Part shown: piece by piece, positions 26,874-35,365 of the stretch
Layout of the letters: every line of letters begins with the position of its first letter
Numbering within the stretch: position 1 is the first letter of the stretch
NCBI GenBank assembly: GCA_030065615.1
Contig: JASJDR010000046.1
Span: forward strand, 1-36,352
Direction of reading: 5' to 3'
DNA: 36,352 bases
From: Xenococcus sp. MO_188.B8
Lineage (GTDB): Bacteria; Cyanobacteriota; Cyanobacteriia; Cyanobacteriales; Xenococcaceae
The notes under the pieces: generated by a model
Told to the model about the DNA's origin: nothing
The model's input: only the letters and a program-made list of their open reading frames with translations
Databases searched by the model: none
Program-made: the position numbers and the translations under genes

Positions 26874-27548
26874 CTATAACGATTCGTACCTCATATCTTT
26901 AATAAATTTCTTGGTCACTTTAGCATTAGCCAACAACTCTCCAGATTGACAACGCAAAAACCCTTCTTGGAAAGTACTGCGGAATTGCCAAAATTGGGAT
27001 GTCCTCACCTTCCCTGGACAATCCCTAATCTCAAGATGGTTGATTGACTCTTTGATGACATCGGGGCTTCGATCTGGTCTGGCATTCATTTGCACCCTCA
27101 AAATTACCCTCTCTCGGCTGCGTTCGGTAACAATGCCTTGGCAGACAAATGAATTATTTACAGGAAAGATTTCAGGCAGGTTTTTTTGACCCGTTCTAGA
27201 AGTTATGACGAGCAGGTAATGAGGCGGATCTGGAATGCCACGAACCCAGCAGATAAAATGATGCTTTGCCCTGAGAGTCTTTTTCTTGGAATGTTTTTTA
27301 AAAAAGTTCCTAATACTTTCATTCGCCGTGGCGGGAAACAAACCCACATCGGTCATTAATATTCCTTCTGTCAAAGTCTTATCGCTGGGCAAATAAGTCC
27401 CACGAATCAATCCCGTACTGCGAAAGAAAATCGATGGATCGTAGTCGGATTTATTTAGGTTTTTTTTATCCGCACTAGCAGCTTCAGAAGACGGTTGGTT
27501 TGGTGATGTATTCTCTGGCGTTTCGATTACTTTTATCTCTTCTTGCAT
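26874..27548 (-). CDS. Hypothetical protein, cyanobacterial type
   Basis: 224 residues. The first 40 are disordered and rich in S, N and P. The core TGLIRGTYLPSDKTLTEGIL followed by MTDVGLFPATANESIRNFFK resembles a protein type I recall from cyanobacterial genomes, annotated only as hypothetical. The core looks like a mixed beta fold. There is no signal peptide, membrane segment or catalytic motif that I can see. It stands 25 bases downstream of the HigA fragment on the same strand order, so the two could once have been co-transcribed. Function unknown. Confidence 0.6.
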   Translation of the reverse strand: MQEEIKVIETPENTSPNQPSSEAASADKKNLNKSDYDPSIFFRSTGLIRGTYLPSDKTLTEGILMTDVGLFPATANESIRNFFKKHSKKKTLRAKHHFICWVRGIPDPPHYLLVITSRTGQKNLPEIFPVNNSFVCQGIVTERSRERVILRVQMNARPDRSPDVIKESINHLEIRDCPGKVRTSQFWQFRSTFQEGFLRCQSGELLANAKVTKKFIKDMRYESL

Positions 27549-27718
27549 ATTTATGATGAAACAAATGCCTGCATCATAGCCCTCGCCAATGCCATATCAA
27601 AAATTTTCGGCAAATTCGGACAGGGATGCATACTTCTAGTCTAAGAAAATATAGTAACTGCCTAAGTTTGCACTCTCTTTATTAAATCATAACCAGAAGA
27701 GTATAACGATGATTAGTA

Positions 27719-27743
27719 AACACTGTGACAAGTGATTGAATCA
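27719..27743. repeat. CACTGnnACAAGTGA-type site, left copy
   Basis: It shares ACAAGTGATTGAAT with the 29-bp palindrome at 30769-30797 and belongs to the same motif family as the sites in and before the 110-residue gene at 30839. The two copies flank the broken recombinase region, so they could be attachment-site remnants. Confidence 0.5.
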
Positions 27744-27747
27744 ATTA

Positions 27748-27975
27748 TCACTTTCTCTTAGATTTAGCTCTTAATTTCTCAATCTTTTCTGATTCGACTT
27801 TTAGTATACTTTCTATTTTTGAAAGAACTTCGGGTGATCGAGCAATAATTTCAATAATTTTAGATATGGGCATTCTGTACTTTTCAGATAATCCTCTGAA
27901 AATATCTTTGGCAGTTTTAGTAATAGTCAGATTGAGTTTTTCTTTGATTTCTTGATATTCGCCTTTGTATAGCAA
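27748..27975 (-). CDS. Small RHH-like protein
   Basis: 75 residues from TTG 27975. NLTITKTAKDIFRGLSEKYR and then MPISKIIEIIAR fit a strand-helix-helix RHH unit, followed by a basic tail ending AKSKRK. It is probably a DNA-binding regulator or antitoxin-like protein. The start region is repeated in inverted orientation at 28227-28260, so a rearrangement has touched its promoter. No toxin partner is visible. Confidence 0.5.
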   Translation of the reverse strand: MLYKGEYQEIKEKLNLTITKTAKDIFRGLSEKYRMPISKIIEIIARSPEVLSKIESILKVESEKIEKLRAKSKRK

Positions 27976-28260
27976 CGGAACAATTTTGGTCGGTAAGGAA
28001 AATTAAAGTCTTGAAACCCTTATAGGTAAAAGATTTTAATTTTCAGAGTAAAATTGTATAGCGATCGCTGTTGAACAAGATGAACATTTTTAAGTTAGTG
28101 TCCCACTTTAGCCTTTAACTGGGACAGTTTTTTCTAGAAGCATTGCAAAATGGTCATTACAGACGGTATTAAATTCAATGTCCAATAATCAAAAGTGGGA
28201 CAGTTGGTATCAAAAAATCTCTTAGCGACCAAAATTGTTCCGTTGCTATACAAAGGCGAT
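27959..28260. repeat. 34-bp inverted duplication of the RHH gene start
   Basis: 27959-27992 and 28227-28260 are perfect reverse complements over 34 bases. Each copy carries the TTG start and first codons of the RHH gene plus the bases before it (CGACCAAAATTG). The right copy runs out of similarity after CTATACAAAGGCGA. Confidence 0.85.
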
Positions 28261-28478
28261 ATTCATTGTGGGGCTGCCCTTTTATTCTTCCACTAATTCC
28301 AGGATGCGGAAGCTTTCTTTGACTAAAAAACCGTTCGGATTTGTTGGACATTAAGAATATCAAAATTGTTTTTCTGAGTCTAATCGTATCTCAATTTAAA
28401 CCTTTTCACACAAGTACGATAATGTTTGACCCAAAGTCCTATATTAGAAAGGTTTTCATTTATGCGCCTAAATAAAAG
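27976..28478. other. Gene-free region before the broken recombinase
   Basis: It holds the right half of the inverted duplication, the terminator-like hairpin at 28099-28133, an inverted pair TGTCCCACTTT (28100-28110) with AAAGTGGGACA (28192-28202), and a HIP1 site near 28060. No convincing gene is seen. Confidence 0.5.
28099..28133 (+). terminator. Rho-independent terminator-like hairpin
   Basis: TGTCCCA (28099-28105) pairs with TGGGACA (28120-28126) and is followed by GTTTTTT. No plus-strand gene ends just before it, so what it terminates is unclear. Confidence 0.5.
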
Positions 28479-29397
28479 ATGACTGTCTACAAAAAGTCTT
28501 GCTATACAACGGTTGATACATTCAGTTCTATAAAACAGTTAATAGCAGCGTATATAACTACTCTTTCCGATCGCCAAGCCGTATCTAATTTTTACAGTTC
28601 TCTATTGAAATATGCGATGCCAGCGTTGGGTTTTCCTGCCCCCAAAGAAAACAGATTAGACTCGATCGCCAGAGACAAATATTTAGATGTCTTGAACTCC
28701 CTTTCATTGATGGAATTGACAGATTTACCCATACGGTTGGAAGAATACTTTCCAAAAATAAAATTATCCAAATCTGCCTGTCGCCCGATTCGCTCAAGAA
28801 TCAATAAATTTTATGACTACTTTGCCGAAAATGTTTTAGAGCCAGAAGAACAACTGGTAAAGCGTTCTAGCTCTGGAGAAGTAAGATTTTACCGAAAAAA
28901 TTACGGTCACAGTTTGCGGAAGATCAGAACTACCGATCGCACTCGGATCATTCATGTCGATTACGATGCTTTAGACCCAAAATTGTATGCCAAATTAAAA
29001 AAAGAAATACTAAAAGTAGAAGAGTTTGCAGAAAATTTTTTGAAGTTAAAACGAACCGATAAAAGATTCATAGTTATTGAAAAACTGGTAACTCTTGTAG
29101 GTTGGTTTCATCAAGTTCATGGAAGAGATTTATCTCTCTCTTCCATCATGAAGTACATATCTCTCAAAGCCACATCCAAAACTAAATTGAATGGTAAAAG
29201 TGTTATTGAATATGAAACAAATCAGTTAATTCTTTGCCGAGAACATTCTCACGAGGTAATTAAAGATCTGGAATGTTTCTTTAATTCTTGCGGACATGAA
29301 CTTAAGCCTGGAACTAAAAGTGGCTATATCCGAAGTCTCAAAATCTTAGCGAAATATTTATATCAGAATGATACTGATATCTGTTTCTACAATACTT

Positions 29398-30433
29398 ATC
29401 ATTCGCGTAATAAAGACTAAGAAAAGATACCTACAATTAAGGCAGATGTGCCAAATGTGATAAATCTGGACCATGAGTAACAACAATTCTTGCCAGATTA
29501 GCTCAGAGCGCATTGATGATGTGGTGCTTCTGCTCAACGTCATGAAAGAAATTGGATTGCCAGAAATTATTAATCAGCATCTACCTCGTCATTGGAAGGA
29601 AAAAGGACTTAGCTGGGGATGGGTAGCAACCATCTGGCTATCGTATATTCTGTCTCCAAACAGCGAGAGAGAAACTTTTCTCCTTGACCCCAGCAGTTAG
29701 TCGAGGAAAGCGACAGATCCGAGATGAAGTCGAACTATGTCATCAAGCGCTTCGGATTCTCAAAACCCATCGTGTTGAAGGATTATTGGACTATGAATAC
29801 AACTACGAAGTCCCAACGAACCATCGACCAGGACGATATCAAATTACCATAGTTACTCACAATAAGAGAGCAATCAAACAAGTGGAACAGCAATTAGGTT
29901 GGCGAGCTTATGTCACCAATGCTCCTCGTGAGCGACTTTCTTTACCTCAAGCTGTTCTGACCTATCGAGATGAATGGATAGCTGAACGTAGTTTTCATCG
30001 CTTAAAAGGTATGCCCCTTTCCCTTTCTCCTTTCTTTGTTCAACGAGATGATCAGGTCAAAGGATTAGTGCATTTGTTGAGTTTAGCGGTGCGAATCCTC
30101 ACCTTAATTGAATTTGTGGTGCGTCGTTGTTTGAAAGACTCAGGAGAATTTCTGACTGGACTTTATGCTGGTAATCCCCTCAAGGCAACAGGGCGACCTA
30201 CGGCGGAAAAATTACTTGAAGCCTTTAAAAACTTGACTCTGACGCTTTTCCGAGTTCAGGGAGAATGGTATGGAGATGTCACTGAGCTTAATCCTTTGCA
30301 GAATCAGATTTTGCGTTGTTTAGGGCTATCTCCTGATATCTATTCGGGGTTGGTGGAGAACTCTACATGAGTTATGTGAATTCAGCTATTAAGTCCCTAG
30401 GTATCTTTTCCTATCTTTGATTACGCGAATGAT
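29398..30433 (+). mobile_element. IS1634-like element, internally deleted
   Basis: Ends of 36 bases at 29398-29433 (ATCATTCGCGTAAT...GAAAAGATACCTA) and 30398-30433 are inverted copies, most similar in the outer 14 and inner 13 bases. No target duplication was found around them. It is about 1 kb, whereas intact IS1634-type elements are nearer 2 kb, in keeping with the shortened transposase. The outer part of the repeat may belong to the target rather than to the IS. Confidence 0.65.
29473..30370 (+). pseudogene. IS1634-type transposase, two fragments
   Basis: 29473-29700 encodes an N-terminal DUF4277-like start (ERIDDVVLLLNVMKEIGLPE, then INQHLPRHWKEKGLSWGWVA). 29684-30370, in another frame, encodes the C-terminal part with the glutamate signature YRDEWIAERSFHRLKG. 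The two catalytic aspartates and a few hundred residues between are missing, so the element cannot transpose by itself. Confidence 0.75.
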
Positions 30434-30768
30434 GAGTGGTATAGCTTGAGAGAAGCAATTAAACCTCTAGATGATTCATTTTTTCCAGGCTCTAAAACAA
30501 GAAAGATGGTTTCAGCTTCAAACATGACTGCTTTCATGAAAAACGTTTTCTATCAAGCTACTAACTTGCCTGTGACCCCACATACCCTCAGACATATTTT
30601 CAATACCCACGTCCGTAATTTAGGTGCTAGCGAAGCTGTATTGGAATCTTTAGCTTGTTGGATGCAGCACAAAAAAGAAACTGCTGACAAATATTACAAC
30701 CAACAAAATATAAGACACAAATTTCAAGCTGGATGGAATTTTGTTAAAGATCTTCTTTAACAACAGTT

Positions 30769-30797
30769 ATTCAATCACTTGTTACAAGTGATTGAAT
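30769..30797. promoter_or_regulatory. 29-bp palindrome upstream of the 110-residue gene
   Basis: Two exact 14-base arms (ATTCAATCACTTGT and its reverse complement) face each other around one central T. It starts nine bases after the recombinase remnant stops. The right half contains ACAAGTGA, the core of the sites found before and inside the next gene. Confidence 0.75.
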
Positions 30798-30838
30798 AAG
30801 ATATATTATACGCATTCAAACACTGTTACAAGTGAATC

Positions 30839-31171
30839 ATGTCAAATCCAAAAGGCAACGAAGCAACTTTAGTAAAATACACACCCAAATGGCGATCGGG
30901 AAAGACTAAGACAATTAGAGTCCCGATCGCCATTGCTGATCAGGTTTTGGAAGTTGCTAGGAAAATAGATAATGATGAAGCTTTTAACACTGATACAAGT
31001 GAATCAAGCTTTGACAGAGATGATGCGAGAAATTATCTTGAAATGATATTTTCAGCTCCCAGTAATAAAGGTGGTCACATCAAAGAACTTGTCGCCGACC
31101 TTGGAAATCTAATTGGGTTTAAGATTGAGAAAATAGGTAAAAAATGGTCAATCACTGACACAAGTGAATAA
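30839..31171 (+). CDS. Small DNA-binding-like protein with in-gene repeat sites
   Basis: 110 residues. GKTKTIRVPIAIADQVLEVA could be the strand and first helix of an RHH-like fold, as in small cyanobacterial plasmid proteins that I recall only as hypothetical. The C-terminal GGHIKELVADLGNLIGFKIE looks globular. The motif CACTGnnACAAGTGAATCA lies immediately before the ATG (30821-30839), within the gene (30988-31006, giving NTDTSES) and across the stop codon (31153-31171, giving TDTSE). A protein that binds sites in its own gene is suggested by analogy with the RHH gene at 12960. Function not proven. Confidence 0.6.
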   Translation: MSNPKGNEATLVKYTPKWRSGKTKTIRVPIAIADQVLEVARKIDNDEAFNTDTSESSFDRDDARNYLEMIFSAPSNKGGHIKELVADLGNLIGFKIEKIGKKWSITDTSE

Positions 31172-31207
31172 ATAACTAATTTAACTACTGCCGAGCAGAT
31201 TCAATCC

Positions 31208-31255
31208 TTGAGGATATAAATCTGCAAGCAAATTCTCTAATCGTTGTCATCCCCC
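31208..31255. repeat. Second solitary Tn3-type end (remnant)
   Basis: It ends CTAATCGTTGTCATCCCCC at 31255, clearly related to the right end of the element at 7991, with more divergence further in. It sits five bases from the left end of the next transposon. No matching left end was found upstream. Confidence 0.55.
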
Positions 31256-31261
31256 TAGTAG

Positions 31262-31311
31262 GCGTACAGCCGACATACGTGCAAAATAGGACACGATGTA
31301 AAGTAATGTAA
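31262..31311. repeat. Left terminal inverted repeat of second Tn3 element
   Basis: Begins GCGTACAGCCGACATACGTG. The reverse complement of 35128-35177 differs at two positions. Confidence 0.85.
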
Positions 31312-31325
31312 ATAATACCTTCCAT

Positions 31326-31970
31326 TCAATCCATCCAAAATTCCTGAAACCGCTTTGGAGAAAGCTCTGTATAACGAACAGTATGCTGAATATTTTTATG
31401 TCCTAAATAAGCCTGGATTGCTCTGGTATCATGACCTCGACTAGCCAAATAAAATCCACAGGCATGACGTAACATATGAGGATGTACCCTCAGAGATAAT
31501 TCCGCTTCTCTACCTGCACGTTCGATAATTCCTCTGGCAGTAGCAGAAGCCATAACCGCACCCCTCTCAGAAACAAACAGATAATTCGAGTTAGGATACT
31601 CTCTCTGTAATTGTCGTAAGGCCCGAAGTTCGACACCTCGCAAAGGATGAGTAGAACTAATACCATGTTTAAGCCGATTGATGTAAATTGTCCCACCAGT
31701 AAAATCAATCTGTTCCCATCTCAAAGCTACCAACTCCGATACTCTCAATCCATGACGATAAGCCATTAAAATCAGAGTTGAATCTCTCAAAGGGTGTCTG
31801 CCCACTTTCTTGGCAGCAGAGATCATTGCCGTCACTTCTTGGGGAAACAGATGCTCGCGAGAACGTTTATTCTTGTTGGGAATTTTTGGTGGAGGAGCAG
31901 TGCGTGGCATTTGTACCAACTTGCCCATAAATGATAGTTGGGCAGAGAAATGTAGAGTACGAAAAATCAA
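31326..31970 (-). CDS. tnpI: TnpI-like tyrosine recombinase (cointegrate resolution)
   Basis: 214 residues from the first ATG at 31970; a start at ATG 31925 (MGKLVQMPRTAPPPK) is also possible and would give about 199. Catalytic boxes are complete: YRHGLRVSELVALRW (Arg), HPHMLRHACGFYLASRG (His, Arg), LGHKNIQHTVRYTELSP (His, Tyr). It lacks a long N-terminal core-binding domain and is therefore shorter than Tn4430 TnpI; similar short forms resemble FimB/FimE-type recombinases. In Tn3 elements it resolves cointegrates at a site between itself and tnpA. A truncated relative is at 4993. Confidence 0.85.
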   Translation of the reverse strand: MIFRTLHFSAQLSFMGKLVQMPRTAPPPKIPNKNKRSREHLFPQEVTAMISAAKKVGRHPLRDSTLILMAYRHGLRVSELVALRWEQIDFTGGTIYINRLKHGISSTHPLRGVELRALRQLQREYPNSNYLFVSERGAVMASATARGIIERAGREAELSLRVHPHMLRHACGFYLASRGHDTRAIQAYLGHKNIQHTVRYTELSPKRFQEFWMD

Positions 31971-31984
31971 CTCCTCACACCTCT

Positions 31985-32147
31985 AATCATAGAAAACATC
32001 CCCATAAATGGTTGTTTTTGGTGATGTTTAAAAGGCTAAATACAAAAACATCTTTTTGGAATGTTATCACTGCTTAAGTTAGAGATAAGAGATTTTTAGC
32101 TCAAATTAAGCCAGATTGAGAGATAATTTGCTTTTGTAAACTTCTCC
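31985..32147. promoter_or_regulatory. Candidate resolution site and divergent promoters
   Basis: AAACATC at 31994-32000 faces GATGTTT at 32023-32029, and further AAACATC (32046-32052) and AATGTTA (32060-32066) copies follow. An inverted core with two extra repeats is the layout of TnpI recombination sites. The region also must hold the promoters of both divergent genes. Confidence 0.45.
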
Positions 32148-32162
32148 TTGTTTTGCTGCCTC

Positions 32163-35117
32163 GTGGCTTCGATTGAAAGAACGGCTTATCCCCGTTTTAA
32201 GCGCTACTATACTCTTGCCCAACTTCAAAAAACCTATACTCCCACTTCAACAGAAATAGCTTTTGCCCGCGACCATACTCAGGGAGACAAGAATTTCTTT
32301 AACCTGATAGTTTTGCTCAAATCCTTTCAAAGATTGGGTTACTTTCCAAGTTTAGACCAAATTCCCCAGGATATTACCAACTACCTTCGAGATGATCTCA
32401 AACTATCCGAGAAGATAAACATAGGCTACGACCAATCTCGAACTTTATATCGTCATAAAAAGGAAATTCGAGCTTATTTCCAAGTAACCGCTTTTGATAA
32501 ACAGGCACGACATCTTATCAGTGAAGCGGTTTCTAAGTCTGCTTTGGTGATGGATAATCCTGCCGATCTAATTAACGTGGCCATTGAAATGTTGGTCAAA
32601 GACCGCTACGAATTGCCAGGGTTTAATAGTTTAAACCGTCTAGTATGCCGTCTGAGAACCAGAGTCAATCACCAGCTTTTCTCTCAAGTCATAACTCAGC
32701 TCGATGAAAAATATCGAGCCTACCTCGATCGCCTTTTAGAGAATCATCCCGTTCACCAACGAAGTCCTTATAATGAGCTGAAAAAACTCCCCAAGAAATC
32801 AACCCGCAATCATCTCAACGATTTACTAGTACACTTAACCTGGCTGGAATCTTTGGGAGATATTTCTCCCTACCTAGAAAAAATTAATCCCTCGAAAATT
32901 CAGCATTGGGCCGCCGAAGCTAAATCTCTAGATGCATCAGAAATCAAGAAAATCACCCAACCCAAACGAGCCACTTTATTACTCTGCTTAATCTATACCA
33001 ATGGAGTCAACACCAGAGACTATCTGGTGACTATGTTCCTCAAGCAGATGAAGAAGATTCATAACAAGGCTAAAGAAAAACTAGAATTAATTCGCCAACA
33101 ACTTCAAGAGAGAGTGGAAGCTGTAGTCGGAGTTTTTGCGAATGTCCTGCCATTTTTTGCTGATGAATCTCCCGAAGCCCAGTGGTCACAGGTCAAACAG
33201 ATTTTACAAGCAGGGGGTGGAGTAGACCATTTGCTATCAGAATGCGATGCGATCAATGCTTATCGGGGTAACAACCACTCTCCTTTGCTGTGGCAATTCT
33301 ATAAAAGTCATCGCAGTTCTTTCTTCCGTTTGATTAATGCTCTTCAACTGGAATCTACCAGTACGGATTTAACTTTGATTAGAGCGATTCAATTCTTAAA
33401 AGATAACGCCCATCGGCGGGGTAGCTGGCTTAGTGGGTTCGTCGATCTTTCTTTCGCTTCGGTTGAATGGCGAAAATTTGTCCTCTCAGGTCAAAAAGAC
33501 CAGTCCAAGATATCCCGCCGTCATTTTGAAGTCTGTGTCTTTTCCTATCTAGCTTCTGAACTAAAGTCGGGAGATATTTGTGTAGCAGGTAGTCAAGATT
33601 ATGCTGACTATCGAGAGCAATTATTATCTTGGTCAGATTGTTTACCTCTCCTCGATGAATACTGTAGCAATTTAGGCTTACCCAACAACAGTAATAATTT
33701 TGTCGAACATTTGAAATCTTGGTTAGATGAGACTGCGAAACAGGTTGATGAAGGCTATCCCAACAATACTCAGATAGTAATCAATGAAGAGGGAGAACCA
33801 GTCTTAAAACGTCTCAAGAAAAAGGCTGATAACCCTAGCCTTAAAGCTTTAGAGTCCTTGATTGAAGAGAGAATGCCAGAGCGAAATCTGATTGATATCC
33901 TCAAAAACGTTGATTACTGGACAAATTTCACCCGACACTTTGGGCCACTATCAGGTTCAGATCCTAAATTAGAACGAGCAACGGAACGCTATTTATTAAC
34001 GCTGTTCACCTATGGGTGTAATCTTGGCCCCTACCAAGCAGCCCGTCACATGAGAGGTCTTGTTTCAGCCCACGAACTTTCTTTTGTCAACCGCAGACAT
34101 ATCAACTTAAGTAAGCTCAATTCTGCTTTAGTTGATATCCTCAATCGCTATCACGTTTTGGAATTGCCGACATTTTGGGGTAAAGGGACATCGGCAGCCG
34201 CCGATGGTACAAAATATGACCTCTACGAACAAAATTTACTGTCGGAATATCATATTCGCTACGGAGGTTATGGCGGAATTGCCTATCATCACGTCGCTGA
34301 TAGTTACATAGCACTATTTTCTCATTTCATTCCCTGTGGTACTTGGGAGGCAGTTTACATTATCGATGGTTTATTGAAAAATTCGTCTTTGATTCAACCA
34401 AAGACTCTTCATGCTGATACTCAGGGGCAATCAACTCCCGTTTTTGCTCTATCCCATCTGTTAGGCATTAAATTAATGCCGAGAATTCGTAACTGGAAAG
34501 ATTTGAATTTCTATCGTCCCGACAAGAACACAACTTATCAACATATCGATTCTCTTTTCTCTGATTCGATTAACTGGGAATTAATCAAAACCCATTGGCA
34601 GGACTTGTTTCGGGTAGTTCTGTCAATTTCAACTGGTCAAATTTCTTCGGCTATTTTGTTAAGAAAGCTAGGAAACTATAGCCGAAAGAATCGCTTGTAT
34701 AAAGCTTTCCGAGAATTAGGTCGGGTGGTGAGAACGGTTTTTCTCTTGGAATATATTTCTGATGCCAAACTCAGACGGCAAATTCAGGCAGCGACTAATA
34801 AAGTTGAATCCTACAACGGCTTTTCCAAATGGTTTTGTTTTGGCGGAGAGGGAATTATTGCCAACAATGACCCAGAAGAACAGGAAAAAATTATCAAGTA
34901 CAATACCCTGGTGGCCAATGCAGTTATTTTTCAGAATACAGTAGATTTAACTGAAATTATTCAAAAATTGAAGCGAGAAGGATATTTAATCGATCCAGAA
35001 GATATCAAGGCATTAAGCCCCTATTTAACCGAACATATCAAACGATTTGGCGATTATTGGCTTGATATGAATACATGGCCCAAGGCTTTAGATGAAATGA
35101 TGGCTCTGGGTATTTGA
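32163..35117 (+). CDS. tnpA: Tn3-family transposase TnpA
   Basis: 984 residues from GTG 32163, chosen because VASIERTAYPRFKRYYTLAQ is the standard start of this family; the open frame reaches back to TTG 32148. Residues 1-140 form the DNA-binding region, including HTQGDKNFFNLIVLLKSFQR. The catalytic core has SAAADGTKYDLYEQ (first D), TLHADTQGQSTP (second D) and TNKVESYNGFSKW (E). Length and motifs are complete, so the protein looks functional. It carries out replicative transposition at the terminal repeats and could perhaps also act on related elements, though the ends of the defective copy at 4712 differ strongly. Confidence 0.93.
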   Translation: MASIERTAYPRFKRYYTLAQLQKTYTPTSTEIAFARDHTQGDKNFFNLIVLLKSFQRLGYFPSLDQIPQDITNYLRDDLKLSEKINIGYDQSRTLYRHKKEIRAYFQVTAFDKQARHLISEAVSKSALVMDNPADLINVAIEMLVKDRYELPGFNSLNRLVCRLRTRVNHQLFSQVITQLDEKYRAYLDRLLENHPVHQRSPYNELKKLPKKSTRNHLNDLLVHLTWLESLGDISPYLEKINPSKIQHWAAEAKSLDASEIKKITQPKRATLLLCLIYTNGVNTRDYLVTMFLKQMKKIHNKAKEKLELIRQQLQERVEAVVGVFANVLPFFADESPEAQWSQVKQILQAGGGVDHLLSECDAINAYRGNNHSPLLWQFYKSHRSSFFRLINALQLESTSTDLTLIRAIQFLKDNAHRRGSWLSGFVDLSFASVEWRKFVLSGQKDQSKISRRHFEVCVFSYLASELKSGDICVAGSQDYADYREQLLSWSDCLPLLDEYCSNLGLPNNSNNFVEHLKSWLDETAKQVDEGYPNNTQIVINEEGEPVLKRLKKKADNPSLKALESLIEERMPERNLIDILKNVDYWTNFTRHFGPLSGSDPKLERATERYLLTLFTYGCNLGPYQAARHMRGLVSAHELSFVNRRHINLSKLNSALVDILNRYHVLELPTFWGKGTSAAADGTKYDLYEQNLLSEYHIRYGGYGGIAYHHVADSYIALFSHFIPCGTWEAVYIIDGLLKNSSLIQPKTLHADTQGQSTPVFALSHLLGIKLMPRIRNWKDLNFYRPDKNTTYQHIDSLFSDSINWELIKTHWQDLFRVVLSISTGQISSAILLRKLGNYSRKNRLYKAFRELGRVVRTVFLLEYISDAKLRRQIQAATNKVESYNGFSKWFCFGGEGIIANNDPEEQEKIIKYNTLVANAVIFQNTVDLTEIIQKLKREGYLIDPEDIKALSPYLTEHIKRFGDYWLDMNTWPKALDEMMALGI

Positions 35118-35127
35118 GAGGTATTTG

Positions 35128-35177
35128 TTACATTACTTTACATCGTGTCCTATTTTACACGTATGTCGGCTATACGC
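35128..35177. repeat. Right terminal inverted repeat of second Tn3 element
   Basis: On the plus strand it ends GTATGTCGGCTATACGC at 35177, eleven bases after the tnpA stop region begins. Confidence 0.85.
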
Positions 35178-35189
35178 GATCTAAAATCT

Positions 35190-35365
35190 TTGTTTTCTGT
35201 TATTGTGGGTCGAGAATTATAGTTTCAGTTATAGTTTCAACTAATTCGGTTTCAGTTTCAGATAATGTGGGTTTGAAGGTAGTTATAGTTTCAGATAATC
35301 TGGGCTGAAAAAGCCGATGATTTCAGGTCGAAGCGATTATAATTTCAGGTCGTTACAGTTATTAG
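35190..35365. repeat. Array of short repeats (ATAGTTTCAG / TTTCAGATAAT / TTTCAGGTCG)
   Basis: TTATAGTTTCAG, TTTCAGATAATGTGGG, TTATAGTTTCAGATAATCTG and twice ATTTCAGGTCG occur within 175 bases, some overlapping the end of the minus-strand frame. Such clusters are common at the ends of mobile elements as transposase binding sites. No known element end was recognised. Confidence 0.5.

Larger units (their letters stand above)
28479..30760 (+). pseudogene. Large tyrosine recombinase broken by an IS element
   Basis: The N-terminal part (28479-29420, 313 residues) has segments like those in the intact 621-residue enzyme, such as IEKLVTLVGWFHQVHGRDLS and SGYIRSLKILAKYLYQ. The C-terminal part resumes in the frame FDYANDEWYSLREAIKPL near 30416 and contains VTPHTLRHIFNTHVRNLG (His, Arg) and WMQHKKETADKYYNQQ (His, Tyr), ending at TAA near 30760. 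Compared with the intact relative, about 180 residues, including the box I arginine, are missing. The gap is filled by an IS1634-like remnant. The enzyme is dead. Confidence 0.75.
31261..35178 (+). mobile_element. Complete Tn3-family transposon, Tn4430-like layout
   Basis: Terminal inverted repeats of about 50 bases (31262-31311 and 35128-35177, two mismatches by eye) start GCGTA and share GGACACGATGTAAAG. The end resembles that of Tn4430 (GGxGTAC start). Inside are a TnpI-type tyrosine recombinase on the minus strand and TnpA on the plus strand, divergent around a non-coding region that should hold the resolution site. No passenger gene is present. I find no 5-bp target duplication: the left flank is AGTAG or TAGTA, the right flank GATCT or ATCTA. 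Confidence 0.85.

Noticed and set aside
28175..28363. Minus-strand frame of 62 codons as a gene
   Set aside because: It covers the inverted duplication and shows no family resemblance or ribosome binding site.
35114..35308. Plus-strand frame after tnpA
   Set aside because: It is made of the right terminal repeat and the low-complexity TTTCAG array.
35190..35365. End of a Tn7-like or CRISPR-associated transposon
   Set aside because: The repeat layout is suggestive, but no TnsB, TnsC, TniQ or Cas12k gene is visible in the window.
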